Assembly (NCBI RefSeq): GCF_030864005.1
Contig: NZ_CP132976.1
Location: forward strand, 3,100,001-3,164,000
Origin: Achromobacter seleniivolatilans
GTDB taxonomy: Bacteria; Pseudomonadota; Gammaproteobacteria; Burkholderiales; Burkholderiaceae_B
Direction: 5' to 3'
Length of the DNA: 64,000 bases
The notes beneath the pieces were generated by a model. That model was given only the letters and a program-made list of their open reading frames with translations. It made no database searches and was not told the DNA's origin. A program made the translations under genes and the position numbers. This document shows, piece after piece, positions 16,166 to 25,305 of this stretch (the stretch's first letter is position 1; each line of letters opens with the position of its first letter).

Positions 16166-18028
16166 TCAGGCAAGCAGATCCGCGTAACGGTCACGGATCG
16201 ATTGCTCGATACCAGCAGCATCCAGGCCAACGCCCGCCAACAGCGCCGACTGCTCGCCGTGATCAATAAAGGCATCCGGCAAACCTAATTGCAGCACCGG
16301 AATCAGCACTCCTGCTGCACTAAGCACTTCCAGGACGGCGCTGCCCGCGCCGCCCATGATGGACGCATCTTCCAGCGTCACCAGCGCATCATGGCGGCTG
16401 GCCAGATCCAGAATCAACTCGCGGTCGATAGGCTTCACGAAGCGCATGTCAGCCACGGTGGCATCGAGCTTGCCGGCCGCGGTGAGCGCTGCCTGAACCA
16501 AGGTGCCAAAACCCAGAATGGCGATCTTCTTGCCCTCGCGGCGCACCAGGCCACGGCCCAGTTCAACCGTGCCCAAGCCTGCATCTTCCTTGGCGCCGCA
16601 ACCTGCGCCGCGCGGATAGCGCACCGACGCCGGACCCGGGTACTGATAACAGGTCGACAGCAACAGACGCGTTTCGCTTTCGTCGGACGGCGTGGCGACC
16701 ACCATGTTAGGCACGCAACGCAGGAAGGCGGTGTCGTAATTGCCCGCATGAGTCGCGCCATCGGCGCCCACCAGACCGGCACGGTCCAGCGCAAATGTCA
16801 CATCCAGATTTTGCAGGGCGACGTCGTGGATCAGCTGGTCATAGCCGCGTTGCAAGAACGTGGAGTAGATGGCGACAACAGGCTTTTGCCCCTCGCAAGC
16901 AATACCGCCGGCGAACGTCACGGCGTGCTGCTCGGCAATGCCCACATCGAAATAGCGCAGCGGAAAGCGCTTTTCGAATTCAACCAGCCCGCTGCCTTCA
17001 CGCATGGCAGGGGTGACAGCAACCAGACGCGAATCCTGATCGGCCGTGTCGCACAACCACTGGCCGAAGACCTGCGTAAAGCTCCGCTTGCCTGGCGCCT
17101 TCGATTGCTGGATGCCCACGGCAGGATCGAACTTACCCGGCCCGTGATACAGCACCGGATCGGCTTCGGCCAGCTTGTAGCCCTGCCCTTTCTTTGTCAC
17201 CACGTGCAGGAACTGCAGGCCTTGCAGGGCCTTCAGATTCTGCAGCGTGGGCACCAGCGCGTCCATATCGTGGCCGTCGATGGGGCCGACGTAATTGAAG
17301 CCGAATTCTTCGAACAGGGTGGCGGGCGTGACCATGCCCTTGGCATGCTCTTCAAAGCGGCGCGCCAATTCAAGTACGGGCGGCACGTGCTGCAAGACAG
17401 CGCGGCCCACGTTCTTGGCGGTTGCATAGAAGCGGCCCGACATCAGACGCGCGAGGTAGCGGTTCAGCGCCCCCACTGGCGGCGAGATCGACATGTCGTT
17501 GTCGTTCAGGATCACCAGCAGATTGATGTTGGGCGTGACGCCTGCATTGTTCATGGCCTCGAAGGCCATGCCCGCCGACATGGCGCCGTCGCCGATAACG
17601 GCGATGTGCTGGCGTTGCACGCCAGCATTGCGCGACGCCACCGCCATACCCAGCGCGGCCGAAATCGACGTGGACGAATGCGCGGTGCCAAAGGCGTCGT
17701 ATTCGGATTCGCTGCGCTTGGGGAAACCCGAAATTCCGCCTTGCTGGCGCAATTGGGCCATGCCCGCGCGGCGTCCGGTCAGGATCTTGTGCGGATAAGA
17801 CTGGTGCCCCACGTCCCAGACGATACGGTCGTGCGGGGTATCAAACACCTGATGCAGCGCCAGCGTCAGCTCGACCGTACCCAGGTTGGACGACAGGTGA
17901 CCGCCCGTTTTCGATACCGACTCCAGCACAAAGCCGCGCAGTTCGTCTGCAAGCTTTTTCAGCTCGCGGCGATCCAGGCGCTTGAGGTCTGCCGGCGATT
18001 GAATGCGGTCCAATAAATCTGTCGTCAT
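16166..18028 (-). CDS. dxs: 1-Deoxy-D-xylulose-5-phosphate synthase
   Basis: Encodes 620 aa, full length. It makes DXP from pyruvate and glyceraldehyde-3-phosphate, the entry step of the MEP isoprenoid pathway. The thiamine-diphosphate motif [18 protein letters not shown] lies at residues ~147-164. The catalytic glutamate region [14 protein letters not shown] (~365-378) and the C-terminal transketolase domain are intact. It follows ispA on the same strand by 53 bp, matching the classical xseB-ispA-dxs order. Confidence 0.98.
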   Translation of the reverse strand: MTTDLLDRIQSPADLKRLDRRELKKLADELRGFVLESVSKTGGHLSSNLGTVELTLALHQVFDTPHDRIVWDVGHQSYPHKILTGRRAGMAQLRQQGGISGFPKRSESEYDAFGTAHSSTSISAALGMAVASRNAGVQRQHIAVIGDGAMSAGMAFEAMNNAGVTPNINLLVILNDNDMSISPPVGALNRYLARLMSGRFYATAKNVGRAVLQHVPPVLELARRFEEHAKGMVTPATLFEEFGFNYVGPIDGHDMDALVPTLQNLKALQGLQFLHVVTKKGQGYKLAEADPVLYHGPGKFDPAVGIQQSKAPGKRSFTQVFGQWLCDTADQDSRLVAVTPAMREGSGLVEFEKRFPLRYFDVGIAEQHAVTFAGGIACEGQKPVVAIYSTFLQRGYDQLIHDVALQNLDVTFALDRAGLVGADGATHAGNYDTAFLRCVPNMVVATPSDESETRLLLSTCYQYPGPASVRYPRGAGCGAKEDAGLGTVELGRGLVRREGKKIAILGFGTLVQAALTAAGKLDATVADMRFVKPIDRELILDLASRHDALVTLEDASIMGGAGSAVLEVLSAAGVLIPVLQLGLPDAFIDHGEQSALLAGVGLDAAGIEQSIRDRYADLLA

Positions 18029-18081
18029 GCTTTTATGTGGTTCGTTGACCCGGCCTGAATTCAGACCGGGCTGTTCACGGA

Positions 18082-18993
18082 TCAGCGGTCTCGAAGGACG
18101 ATGTAGTCAGCCAACTGCGCCAACCGCGCGCCAGCATCGCCCAAAGGCTCAAGCGCAGCGAGTGCAGCTTCACGCAGTTGCCCGGCAAACGTGCGCGCCT
18201 CGGACAAACCCAGCAGCGACACGTAGGTCGGCTTGTTCTCTGCGGCGTCCTTGCCCGGCGTCTTGCCCAGGCTGGCCGAGTCGGCCGTCACGTCAAGAAT
18301 ATCGTCTACCACCTGGAAAGCCAGTCCCATTGCTTGCGCGTAGGCGTCCAGCGCCTGACGCGAGGCCGAACTGGCGCCCGCGACAATGCCGCCCAGAGCC
18401 ACGCTGCAAGCGAGCATAGCGCCCGTCTTCATGCTGTGCATCTGTTGCAGCTGGTCGCGCGACAGCGAATGGCCGACGCTGAACAGGTCGATGGCCTGTC
18501 CGCCCGCCATGCCCTGGCTGCCAGCTGCGCGCGCCAGCGACTGGGTGGCTTGCACGATCAGCGCAGGCGCGATCGGCATCGATGCCAGCAGGTCAAAAGC
18601 CAGCGGCTGCAAGGCGTCGCCCGCGAGCATGGCCGTGGCTTCGTCGAATTGCACGTGCGTGGTGGGCCGGCCACGGCGCAGCGTGTCGTCATCCATGCAA
18701 GGCAGATCGTCATGCACCAGCGAATACCCGTGGATCAGTTCCACGGCTGCGGCGGCGCGGTCCAGCGAGGTCTCGATCGCCAGCACGCTGCCGCTGACCG
18801 GGCAAGCTTGGCCGGCGGCATAGACCATGGCGGCGCGGACGCGCTTGCCACCGCCCAGCACGGCGTAGCGCATGGCTTCATGCAGGCGCGTAGGCAGTAC
18901 ATCCGCGGGGGGCATCAGGTCGTCCAGGACGTCTTCGACGTGCCGTGCGCGACCCTGCAGCCACTCCGGGAAAGCGAGTTGAGTTTGCTTCAT
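18082..18993 (-). CDS. ispA: Polyprenyl (farnesyl) diphosphate synthase
   Basis: Encodes 303 aa from the ATG at 18993, which gives the family N-terminus and lies 7 bp after the xseB stop. The first aspartate-rich motif is [10 protein letters not shown] with GGGKRVR before it (residues ~52-100), and the second is VVDDILD (~235-241). It condenses IPP with DMAPP/GPP to farnesyl diphosphate. It sits between xseB and dxs. Confidence 0.96.
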   Translation of the reverse strand: MKQTQLAFPEWLQGRARHVEDVLDDLMPPADVLPTRLHEAMRYAVLGGGKRVRAAMVYAAGQACPVSGSVLAIETSLDRAAAAVELIHGYSLVHDDLPCMDDDTLRRGRPTTHVQFDEATAMLAGDALQPLAFDLLASMPIAPALIVQATQSLARAAGSQGMAGGQAIDLFSVGHSLSRDQLQQMHSMKTGAMLACSVALGGIVAGASSASRQALDAYAQAMGLAFQVVDDILDVTADSASLGKTPGKDAAENKPTYVSLLGLSEARTFAGQLREAALAALEPLGDAGARLAQLADYIVLRDR

Positions 18994-19000
18994 CAGGTTC

Positions 19001-19324
19001 TTATTCGTCGTCCAGCGCCGCCGGGTCCAGAGGGCGCAACAAGTCGCCCTCCAGCACTTTGACCTGCTGTTCGGCCTGCGCCAAGCGGTCCTGACAGACA
19101 CGCGTGAGTGCGACGCCGCGCCGGTAAGCGGCCAGCGATTGCTCAAGCGGCAATGAGCCGTCTTCCATCGCCGCAACCAACGATTCCAACTCGGCTAAGG
19201 CCGTTTCGAAATCCTGGGGCAAGGGACGATCATCGATCTGCGGATCGGCTTGTGTGGGTTTGGCCAAACGGGTCTCCGAGGGCGCGAGGGGTGAATCAAT
19301 TCGTGAATTGTACGAGATAGCCAC
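19001..19324 (-). CDS. xseB: Exodeoxyribonuclease VII small subunit
   Basis: Encodes about 107 aa if the GTG at 19324 is used. The core FETALAELESLVAAMEDGSLPLEQSLAAYRRG (residues ~39-69) is diagnostic. Typical XseB is ~80 aa, so the first ~30 residues are an extension or the true start is an unidentified later codon. XseB assembles in several copies on XseA to form the single-strand nuclease. It heads xseB-ispA-dxs, 25 bp after the IclR gene. Confidence 0.9.
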   Translation of the reverse strand: MAISYNSRIDSPLAPSETRLAKPTQADPQIDDRPLPQDFETALAELESLVAAMEDGSLPLEQSLAAYRRGVALTRVCQDRLAQAEQQVKVLEGDLLRPLDPAALDDE

Positions 19325-19349
19325 ACCAGACCTTGATGCCCCCCGGCGC

Positions 19350-20204
19350 TTAGCCCGATGCGCCGGCCAAGCCCGCGATCGCAGCCTGTAAAACCGGCGC
19401 CACCCGCGTGCGCAAGTCGGACTCGGGCAACAGACTGGCGGGCCCCCCGCAACTCATGACGAAGACACCTTCGCCGGTGATGGAAGTAAACGGAACCGCG
19501 ACCGCGTTGATCCCCGACTGCCATTCACCGATGGCAAAGCAACAGCCCGATTCCTGCAATTCCGCCCGGGCACGGAGGACGGCATCCGCCGAGGGCGCCG
19601 ACTGCCCCAGGCGCCCCAGGATCTCGTCACAGGCCGCTTCCGGCAGGCTTGCCAGATACGCCCGCCCCATGGCGCTATCCAGGCTGGCGCGATAGCCCAC
19701 GGGCAGACGCAGATAAAGCGCGGACGAACCATGGATGGCTTCGACATAGGTCATTGCGTCCCCATCGAAAGCGCCAAGCGCAACCGCGCCCCCCGTATCC
19801 CGGGCCAGCTCGGTCATCGACGCCTTGGCCAGTTCGCGCACCTCAAGGCCCGCCAGCAGACCAAAGCCCAGCGCCAGCACGCCGTAACCCGGCGAATATT
19901 TACCGGTGTCCGGGTGGTAGCGCAGGTATCCGAGCTCGGTCAGGGTGTAGGTGATGCGGCTGATGGTCGGTTTAGGCAGTCCGGTCAGGCGGGCCAGGTC
20001 CAGATTGCCCAGGGCGGTAACCCCATGCCGAAAGCAACGCAACACATCCAGCCCCCGCGCCAACGCCGTAATGAAATCCGGCGAAGTGGCGCCGCCGCCC
20101 GGCCCCGCCGTACGTTTACGGCGCGCAGGCAGGCTCAATTCCAGGGTCTCATCCGGTTTGCTTGGCGGATGAATGATTCGCTTTGTGTCAGAAAAAGATT
20201 GCAT
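19350..20204 (-). CDS. IclR-family transcriptional regulator
   Basis: Encodes 284 aa. The winged HTH (ARGLDVLRCFRHGVTALGNLDLARLTGLPKPTISRITYTL) occupies residues ~49-88 after a ~45-aa basic N-terminal extension. The GAF-like effector domain follows, with YVEAIHGSSALYLRLPVG and a C-terminal GCCFAIGEWQSGINAVAVP. It is divergent from a Bug-family binding protein, its likely target. An inverted repeat at 20249-20269 in the shared region fits an IclR operator. Confidence 0.93.
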   Translation of the reverse strand: MQSFSDTKRIIHPPSKPDETLELSLPARRKRTAGPGGGATSPDFITALARGLDVLRCFRHGVTALGNLDLARLTGLPKPTISRITYTLTELGYLRYHPDTGKYSPGYGVLALGFGLLAGLEVRELAKASMTELARDTGGAVALGAFDGDAMTYVEAIHGSSALYLRLPVGYRASLDSAMGRAYLASLPEAACDEILGRLGQSAPSADAVLRARAELQESGCCFAIGEWQSGINAVAVPFTSITGEGVFVMSCGGPASLLPESDLRTRVAPVLQAAIAGLAGASG

Positions 20205-20248
20205 TCCGATTCACTTCGTTTTTATAGTTTATTTCGAATAACAAAACT

Positions 20249-20269
20249 AAATTCCATATATCGGAATTT
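20249..20269. promoter_or_regulatory. Putative IclR operator
   Basis: A perfect inverted repeat AAATTCC-N7-GGAATTT lies in an AT-rich stretch between the divergent IclR and Bug genes. The half site and spacing resemble IclR-type operators; binding is inferred. Confidence 0.5.
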
Positions 20270-20372
20270 AAATGATCCCTGGTGACCTGGCAAGCGGCCA
20301 CGATGCCCCGGCATTGCGAACGTACCGCCAGACCCGGCGATCCACTCAAGCACGCGACTTCAAGGGGAAAAC

Positions 20373-21341
20373 ATGATTCGCACAAGCTACAAACTGCTGG
20401 CCACCCTGTTGCTCAGCGCCGCCGCTCTGGGCGCGCAGGCAGACACTTATCCCGCCCGGCCCATCAAGGTCGTCTCGCCGTTCCCGGCTGGCGGCGCAAC
20501 CGACGTGCTGACCCGCATCCTGGCCGAACGCATGGCCAAGACCCTGGGCCAGCCCATGATCGTGGAAAACAAGGCGGGCGCAGGCACATCCATCGGCGCG
20601 GCATTCGTGTCCCGCGAACAGCCTGATGGCTACACCATCCTGATGGCGACCAACTCCACCCTCGTCACGAACCGTTATCTGTACAAGGAGCTGCCTTACG
20701 ATCCGGACAGCTTTGCGCACATCGGCATGGTGGGCGTCGGTCCGCTGGTATTGCTGTCCAGCCCGAAGCGGCCGTTCAACAACACGCAAGATGTGGTGGC
20801 GTACGCCAAGCAAAATCCGGGCAAGCTGACGTTTGCGACCTTCGGTCCGGGCACCTCTTCGCATCTGGCGGGGGAATTGTTCAAAGAGCGCGCCGGCATC
20901 GACATCCTGCACGTGCCTTTCAAGGGCGCGACCCAGGCCCTGCCCGCGCTGATCAGCGGCGACGTGGACCTGTTCTTCGACATGGTCGCGACAGGCATGC
21001 CGCAAGCCGACGCCGGCAAGGTCAAAGTCTTTGCCATCACCAGCCCGACGCGGCTGGCGACGCAACCCAAGCTGGCAACGCTGGCCGAAGAGGGCTACCC
21101 GGCCTTCGACATGACCGCCTGGTTCAGCTTTGTGGCGCCCAAGGGCACCCCGGCACCCGTGCTGGAAAAACTGCAAGCCGCATTGACCGAAACATTGAAA
21201 GACGACGCCGTGAAAAAACGCATGCTGGATATGGGCATCGATCCGCGCTCGGGCTCGGCTGCCGAACTCGACAAGCAGATCAAGACTGAACAGCCCATCG
21301 TGTCGCAGTTGATCAAGCAGGCCAATATCGTTTTGCAGTAA
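20373..21341 (+). CDS. Bug/TctC-family periplasmic substrate-binding protein
   Basis: Encodes 322 aa. A cleavable signal peptide (residues ~1-23, ending LGAQA) precedes the mature start DTYPARPIKVVSPFPAGGATD. YPxRPIKxVVPFPAGG is the hallmark of Bug receptors of tripartite tricarboxylate-type uptake. VENKAGAGTSIGAAFVSREQPDGYT and VPFKGATQALPALISGDVD are further signatures. Ligands in the family are carboxylates or small polar molecules; none can be assigned. No TctA/TctB permease is nearby, which is usual for orphan Bug genes in Bordetella relatives. Confidence 0.95.
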   Translation: MIRTSYKLLATLLLSAAALGAQADTYPARPIKVVSPFPAGGATDVLTRILAERMAKTLGQPMIVENKAGAGTSIGAAFVSREQPDGYTILMATNSTLVTNRYLYKELPYDPDSFAHIGMVGVGPLVLLSSPKRPFNNTQDVVAYAKQNPGKLTFATFGPGTSSHLAGELFKERAGIDILHVPFKGATQALPALISGDVDLFFDMVATGMPQADAGKVKVFAITSPTRLATQPKLATLAEEGYPAFDMTAWFSFVAPKGTPAPVLEKLQAALTETLKDDAVKKRMLDMGIDPRSGSAAELDKQIKTEQPIVSQLIKQANIVLQ

Positions 21342-21440
21342 ATACCGCGATCGCGGTCCAGGCGGTTTCGTGACAAAACGTTCGTGACGCCGCCCACCCG
21401 CAATCAGGCAGTCCGCTCAGAGCGATTCGCCACCCTTCCC

Positions 21441-21475
21441 ACCGACAGCGCCGTTGCGGCTTCTGTCGGTTTTTT
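21441..21475 (+). terminator. Terminator after the Bug gene
   Basis: Stem ACCGACAG/CTGTCGGT with an inner GCCG/CGGC pairing, followed by TTTTT. It lies 100 bp after the stop. Confidence 0.8.
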
Positions 21476-21556
21476 ACGCTTGGACTAACCGCTGGATACA
21501 GAAACCGGGCGCCTGCCGCTGCTAAGGTGGAAAAGCAAACACCCAGCGGGAGCCCG

Positions 21557-22567
21557 ATGCCTTACACCGAAGACCGATACGCCCGACTGGATGCCGCCCG
21601 TTGGCTGGCGGCCGTGGCAGTCGTGCTGCTGCATAGCGCGGCGGTAATCGTCAGCGATCCTGCCGCGTATGGAGGCGGCGCGTGGCTGGCTGCGAATCTT
21701 TACGATTCGGCGGCGCGCTGGTGCGTGCCGGTTTTCGTCATGGTCAGTGGGGCCTTGCTGCTAGACCCCGCCAAACCGCAGGACGCAAAAAAATTCTACA
21801 GCCGCCGCATGGCCCGCATCTGCGCGCCGTTGCTGTTTTGGACACTGTTCTATCTGTTGTGGCGCACCGGACTGGACTGGTGGGATGACGGCCGCGTCGA
21901 TTTTTCATTCTGGCCGCGCAAGGTTGCCCAGGGCGAACCGTACTACCACCTTTGGTACCTCTACATGATCGTGGGGCTTTATCTGTTCGCCCCGCTTGCC
22001 CGGATGCTCTATACGCGCAGCACGCCGCGGGGCCGCTCGCTATGGGTGGTTGGAATTCTGGGCGTCGCAATCCTGGATGCGCTGTACCGCCGCGCATTGG
22101 GCGCGCCGCACGGGTTCTTTCTGACCTGGTTCCTGCCCTACCTGGGTTATTTCGTCGCGGGCCGTCAGATTTTCGATGGCGAAATGCGCATTCCGCGGCC
22201 CGGCCTGATACTGTTGGCAAGTGTGGCCATCACCGCCTTGGGCGTCACCATCATGTCCAACGGCCATGCGCTGGACACCTACTTCTACGACTACTTCAGC
22301 CTGACGGTGCCGTTCATGTCGCTAGCGGCGTTCCAATGGATTGTGTCGTCGCCCCGCCTGCCCAGGCTGGCTGCGCTTGCACCGCTGACCTTCGGCGTTT
22401 ATCTGATCCACCCGGTCTTTTTGGATGTGGCGCACCGCGCTGGCGCCTTTTCTGGCGGGCAGCGCGATGCCTGGACCGTGCCGCTGCTGACTCTGGCGGT
22501 GTTCGCATTGTCGGCCGCCAGCAGCTGGTTGCTCAGGCGCCATCCTGCAACCCGCAAGCTCGTCTGA
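21557..22567 (+). CDS. Acyltransferase family 3 membrane protein
   Basis: Encodes 336 aa from the ATG at 21557 (GGGAG upstream); a GTG 30 nt earlier is an alternative. It has about ten membrane helices. The N-terminal RLDAARWLAAVAVVLLHSA carries the R/H pair of AT3 enzymes (the catalytic-type histidine in LLHS), and PVFVMVSGALLL and the late YLIHPVFLD are family signatures. AT3 proteins transfer acetyl or other acyl groups to surface glycans or lipids; the acceptor is unknown. It is monocistronic. Confidence 0.9.
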   Translation: MPYTEDRYARLDAARWLAAVAVVLLHSAAVIVSDPAAYGGGAWLAANLYDSAARWCVPVFVMVSGALLLDPAKPQDAKKFYSRRMARICAPLLFWTLFYLLWRTGLDWWDDGRVDFSFWPRKVAQGEPYYHLWYLYMIVGLYLFAPLARMLYTRSTPRGRSLWVVGILGVAILDALYRRALGAPHGFFLTWFLPYLGYFVAGRQIFDGEMRIPRPGLILLASVAITALGVTIMSNGHALDTYFYDYFSLTVPFMSLAAFQWIVSSPRLPRLAALAPLTFGVYLIHPVFLDVAHRAGAFSGGQRDAWTVPLLTLAVFALSAASSWLLRRHPATRKLV

Positions 22568-22628
22568 AAGACCTAGGCCGCGTAGGGTTAATCAGGTTTT
22601 GCGACAGGTCAAATACGCCCCCCCATAA

Positions 22629-22655
22629 CTTCACCAAGCTTCACCGATCTTCACG
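22629..22655 (+). repeat. Three CTTCAC repeats with 10-bp period
   Basis: CTTCACC at 22629, CTTCACC at 22639 and CTTCACG at 22649 are spaced exactly one helical turn apart, upstream of a TACAAT -10-like hexamer at 22678. This suggests a site for a multimeric regulator acting on the Rieske gene. The period is 10, not the 11 of a Pho box. Confidence 0.55.
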
Positions 22656-22750
22656 GGCGGGGGGAAAGCCCTTGGGGTACAATTCACGGCTAATTTGATC
22701 GGCCAGACACCGATTTTTCTTCGCGCCAGAACGGATTTAGCCAGGCCCCA

Positions 22751-22782
22751 AGGCCTTGAAAGCCTTGAACAAGCCTTGAACA
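22751..22782 (+). repeat. 11-bp AGCCTTGAACA direct repeats in leader
   Basis: Two exact tandem AGCCTTGAACA units (22761-22771, 22772-22782) are flanked by a partial copy GGCCTTGAA on the left and CTTGAACA at 22792 on the right. They lie in the leader of the Rieske gene, about 75 bp before the ATG. Confidence 0.6.
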
Positions 22783-22855
22783 AAACCTTGGCTTGAACAA
22801 AAGCGCTTGGCAAAGCTCAAACCGTCGTGGCTTTTTTATCCGAGCGGAGGGAATC

Positions 22856-24001
22856 ATGACCGACATCGGTCGGATGGCACATGTCGTGCCAGCTCGCACC
22901 CAGCTACCCGTCAGTGCATATTTTGACGAAGCCCTCTTTGCCCGCGAGCAAGAACTCATTTTCAAGCAATCCTCGCAATATGTCGGCCACCAGAAATTGG
23001 TGCCTGAAATCGGGGATTGGCGTACGTTGGTCCAAGAAAACTCGGGCCGCGTGCTGGTTCGCAACCAGCAAGGCGTTGAACTCATCTCAAATGTCTGCCG
23101 TCACCGTCAGGCACTGATGCTGGGCGGCGAAGCTGGCAATGTGGCCGGCAACTGCAATACGCAAGGCAATCTGAAGGCAAGCGGGGGCAACATCGTATGT
23201 CCGCTGCACCGTTGGACGTACAACAACCAAGGCGAGTTGTTGGGCGCGCCTCAGTTCGAGACCACGCCTTGCATGAACTTGCAAAAATTCCGCCTGCGCG
23301 ATTGCCACGGCTTGCTCTTTGAAGGCCCTCGTGATCCGGCGTCCGACATGGCGCCGCTGTTCTCGCGGCCCGAATTCAACTTCGGCGACTATGTGCTGGA
23401 CCACGTCGAGGTGCACCAGTGCAACTACAACTGGAAGACCTTTATCGAGGTCTACCTTGAGGACTACCACGTCGGGCCGTTCCATCCCGGACTGGGCCGC
23501 TTCGTCACGTGCGACGACCTGACCTGGGAATTCAACGACTGGTACAGCCTGCAAAAAGTGGGCGTGCACAATGCGCTGGCGCAGCCGGGTTCGGATGTGT
23601 ACAAGCAATGGCATGATCGCTTGCTGTCGTTCCGCGACGGCGACGCGCCGGAGTTTGGCGCGGTCTGGGTCACGTATTTCCCGACCCACATGATCGAGCT
23701 GTATCCGCACGTGCTGGTGTTGTCTACGCTGTACCCAAAGAGTCCGCAAGAAACGATCAACGTTGTCGAGTTCTACTACCCCGAGGAAATCTCGGCGTTT
23801 GAACGCGAATTCGTTGAAGCGCAACGCGCGGCTTACATGGAAACGGCCATCGAAGACGACGAGATCGCCGAACGCATGGACGCGGGCCGCAAGGCGCTCA
23901 TGTTGCGTGGCGTGAACGAGACCGGTCCCTACCAGTCGCCGATGGAAGATGGCATGCAGCACTTCCACGAGTGGTATCGCCGGATCATGCAGGAACTCTG
24001 A
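22856..24001 (+). CDS. Rieske-type aromatic ring-hydroxylating oxygenase, alpha subunit
   Basis: Encodes 381 aa from the ATG at 22856 (GGAGG upstream). Rieske iron-sulfur ligands are C81-R-H83 and C115-P-L-H118; the mononuclear iron helix has EDYHVGPFHPG with H205 and H210. The gap between the two Rieske pairs is 31 residues instead of the usual 15-17, because of an insert with Gly/Asn-rich sequence and an extra cysteine (C100). Such proteins use O2 and an electron-transfer partner to hydroxylate or demethylate a substrate. No reductase or ferredoxin gene is adjacent. The substrate is unknown; a role with the next-door AEP genes is possible but they converge on it and share only a terminator. 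Confidence 0.88.
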   Translation: MTDIGRMAHVVPARTQLPVSAYFDEALFAREQELIFKQSSQYVGHQKLVPEIGDWRTLVQENSGRVLVRNQQGVELISNVCRHRQALMLGGEAGNVAGNCNTQGNLKASGGNIVCPLHRWTYNNQGELLGAPQFETTPCMNLQKFRLRDCHGLLFEGPRDPASDMAPLFSRPEFNFGDYVLDHVEVHQCNYNWKTFIEVYLEDYHVGPFHPGLGRFVTCDDLTWEFNDWYSLQKVGVHNALAQPGSDVYKQWHDRLLSFRDGDAPEFGAVWVTYFPTHMIELYPHVLVLSTLYPKSPQETINVVEFYYPEEISAFEREFVEAQRAAYMETAIEDDEIAERMDAGRKALMLRGVNETGPYQSPMEDGMQHFHEWYRRIMQEL

Positions 24002-24027
24002 ACCTGCCTTGCCTGGTCTCTCAAAAC

Positions 24028-24060
24028 AAAGGGCCTCGCGCAACATCGCGAGGCCCTTTT
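24028..24060. terminator. Bidirectional terminator, Rieske gene / AEP operon
   Basis: A 13-bp stem AAAGGGCCTCGCG/CGCGAGGCCCTTT with a six-base loop and A/T flanks lies between two convergent stops. Confidence 0.88.
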
Positions 24061-24078
24061 CATTGATAAGACCAACGT

Positions 24079-25209
24079 TCAGCCGCCCAGAGCGCCCGCC
24101 ACGGTGCGTTCACCAATCGCCAGGCCCACGGTCATGCCTACGCCAGAGTGCATCACCGCCACCGTCGTCGCGGCATCCACGGGCATCACCGAGAACGGCG
24201 CTGGGCCATGCGTGCCGTAGACGCCCTGCCAGCGTTCCAGCACACGCAAGCGCGCACCCAGCGCCTGCGACGCGAGATCCAGCATAGCGTTGTCGACGGC
24301 TTCATCATTGAACGGAAAGGCATCTTGCCCGTAGCGATGCGAATCGCCAATGATCAGCTCGCCATAAGGCGTGGGACTGATCAGCAGATGGATACCGTTA
24401 TCCAGCAGCATGGGGGTACGCGCCTGAATCACGTCACGCAAAGCTTGCGCCGATGGCAGATCTGAAAACGCGCCGTAATGCACGCAAGACAGCCCTGTCA
24501 GCAGCGGGCAGTCGAGCGCAATGGAGTCGCTCTCGAATGCCGCGCGCAGCATCTGCAAGCGGGTGACTTCCAGATTCAGCGGCGCAAAACGCTCGGGCAA
24601 CAAGGTCAGATAGTCATGCCCTGGGCAGACGAAGACATGCTTGCCTTGGAAGTCTCCTGCCGTGGTGCCGACCAGACCGTTTTCCACGGCGCGCGCAAGC
24701 GTACCGGTGATGAAGGTGACCCCCAGCGATTCTGCCAGGTACGCGGTGATGGCCGGCAAGGCTTCGCGGGAGTAGATCTGCAAGTCGTCGTGCCCACGCA
24801 AAGCCATGCAATGATGCGCCAGCCTGCCATCGTACAGACCGGCCACGCCGCGCGCCGAGAGCAGTTCGGCGCGATAGCCTTCCTGCTGCAAACGCGTGTC
24901 TGCGAACTCCTGCAACACCTCGGCCTCGTCCGCATTGCGAGCCAGCACCAGCGCGCCGTTTGCGCGCACATGGAAGCCCGCCTTGCCAGCCAGGTCCAGC
25001 CACAGTTCACGCGCCTGCTGCGCATGCGACAGCATCATGCCGGGCGCCTGGCCCGTCACAATCACCTGACCAAAGTTGCGGATCGTGGCGCCATGCGCCT
25101 GACGGCTGCGCTCGATCACGGCTACCGACAGGCCGCGTTTGGCGGCTGCCCAGGCGTGCGCGATGCCTAGCATGCCCGCGCCCACCACGATTACGTCGTA
25201 AGTTTTCAT
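24079..25209 (-). CDS. FAD-dependent oxidoreductase of phosphonate clusters (TIGR03364/HpnW-like)
   Basis: Encodes 376 aa. It is a DAO-type flavoprotein with the GAGMLGIAHAWAAAKRG nucleotide loop at residues ~11-27, the second conserved stretch ATIRNFGQVIVTG (~41-53), and a C-terminal VMHSGVGMTVGLAIGE. Members are found in phosphonate operons and are thought to oxidise an aminoethylphosphonate-type amine to phosphonoacetaldehyde. As the last gene of an operon with PhnX but without PhnW, it is the best candidate here for feeding PhnX. The exact amine (AEP, N-alkyl-AEP or hydroxylated AEP) cannot be decided from sequence. Confidence 0.85.
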   Translation of the reverse strand: MKTYDVIVVGAGMLGIAHAWAAAKRGLSVAVIERSRQAHGATIRNFGQVIVTGQAPGMMLSHAQQARELWLDLAGKAGFHVRANGALVLARNADEAEVLQEFADTRLQQEGYRAELLSARGVAGLYDGRLAHHCMALRGHDDLQIYSREALPAITAYLAESLGVTFITGTLARAVENGLVGTTAGDFQGKHVFVCPGHDYLTLLPERFAPLNLEVTRLQMLRAAFESDSIALDCPLLTGLSCVHYGAFSDLPSAQALRDVIQARTPMLLDNGIHLLISPTPYGELIIGDSHRYGQDAFPFNDEAVDNAMLDLASQALGARLRVLERWQGVYGTHGPAPFSVMPVDAATTVAVMHSGVGMTVGLAIGERTVAGALGG

Positions 25210-25305
25210 CTCAGAAACACAGCAAGAGGGATAGCAGGGAAAGCGCCCCCGGGACGCTTCCCGATTTGCGGCGAAGCCACAAAGCTCCGCCGCGCCGGCA
25301 CAGGC

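Noticed and set aside
16289..18016. Long open frame on the + strand opposite dxs
   Set aside because: Entirely antisense to a well-conserved gene, low-complexity His/Arg/Gln-rich product, no ribosome site; an artefact of GC-rich codon bias.
22629..22655. Pho box before the Rieske gene
   Set aside because: The repeats are CTTCAC(C) with 10-bp period; a Pho box has CTGTCA-type units with 11-bp period. Kept as an unassigned repeat.
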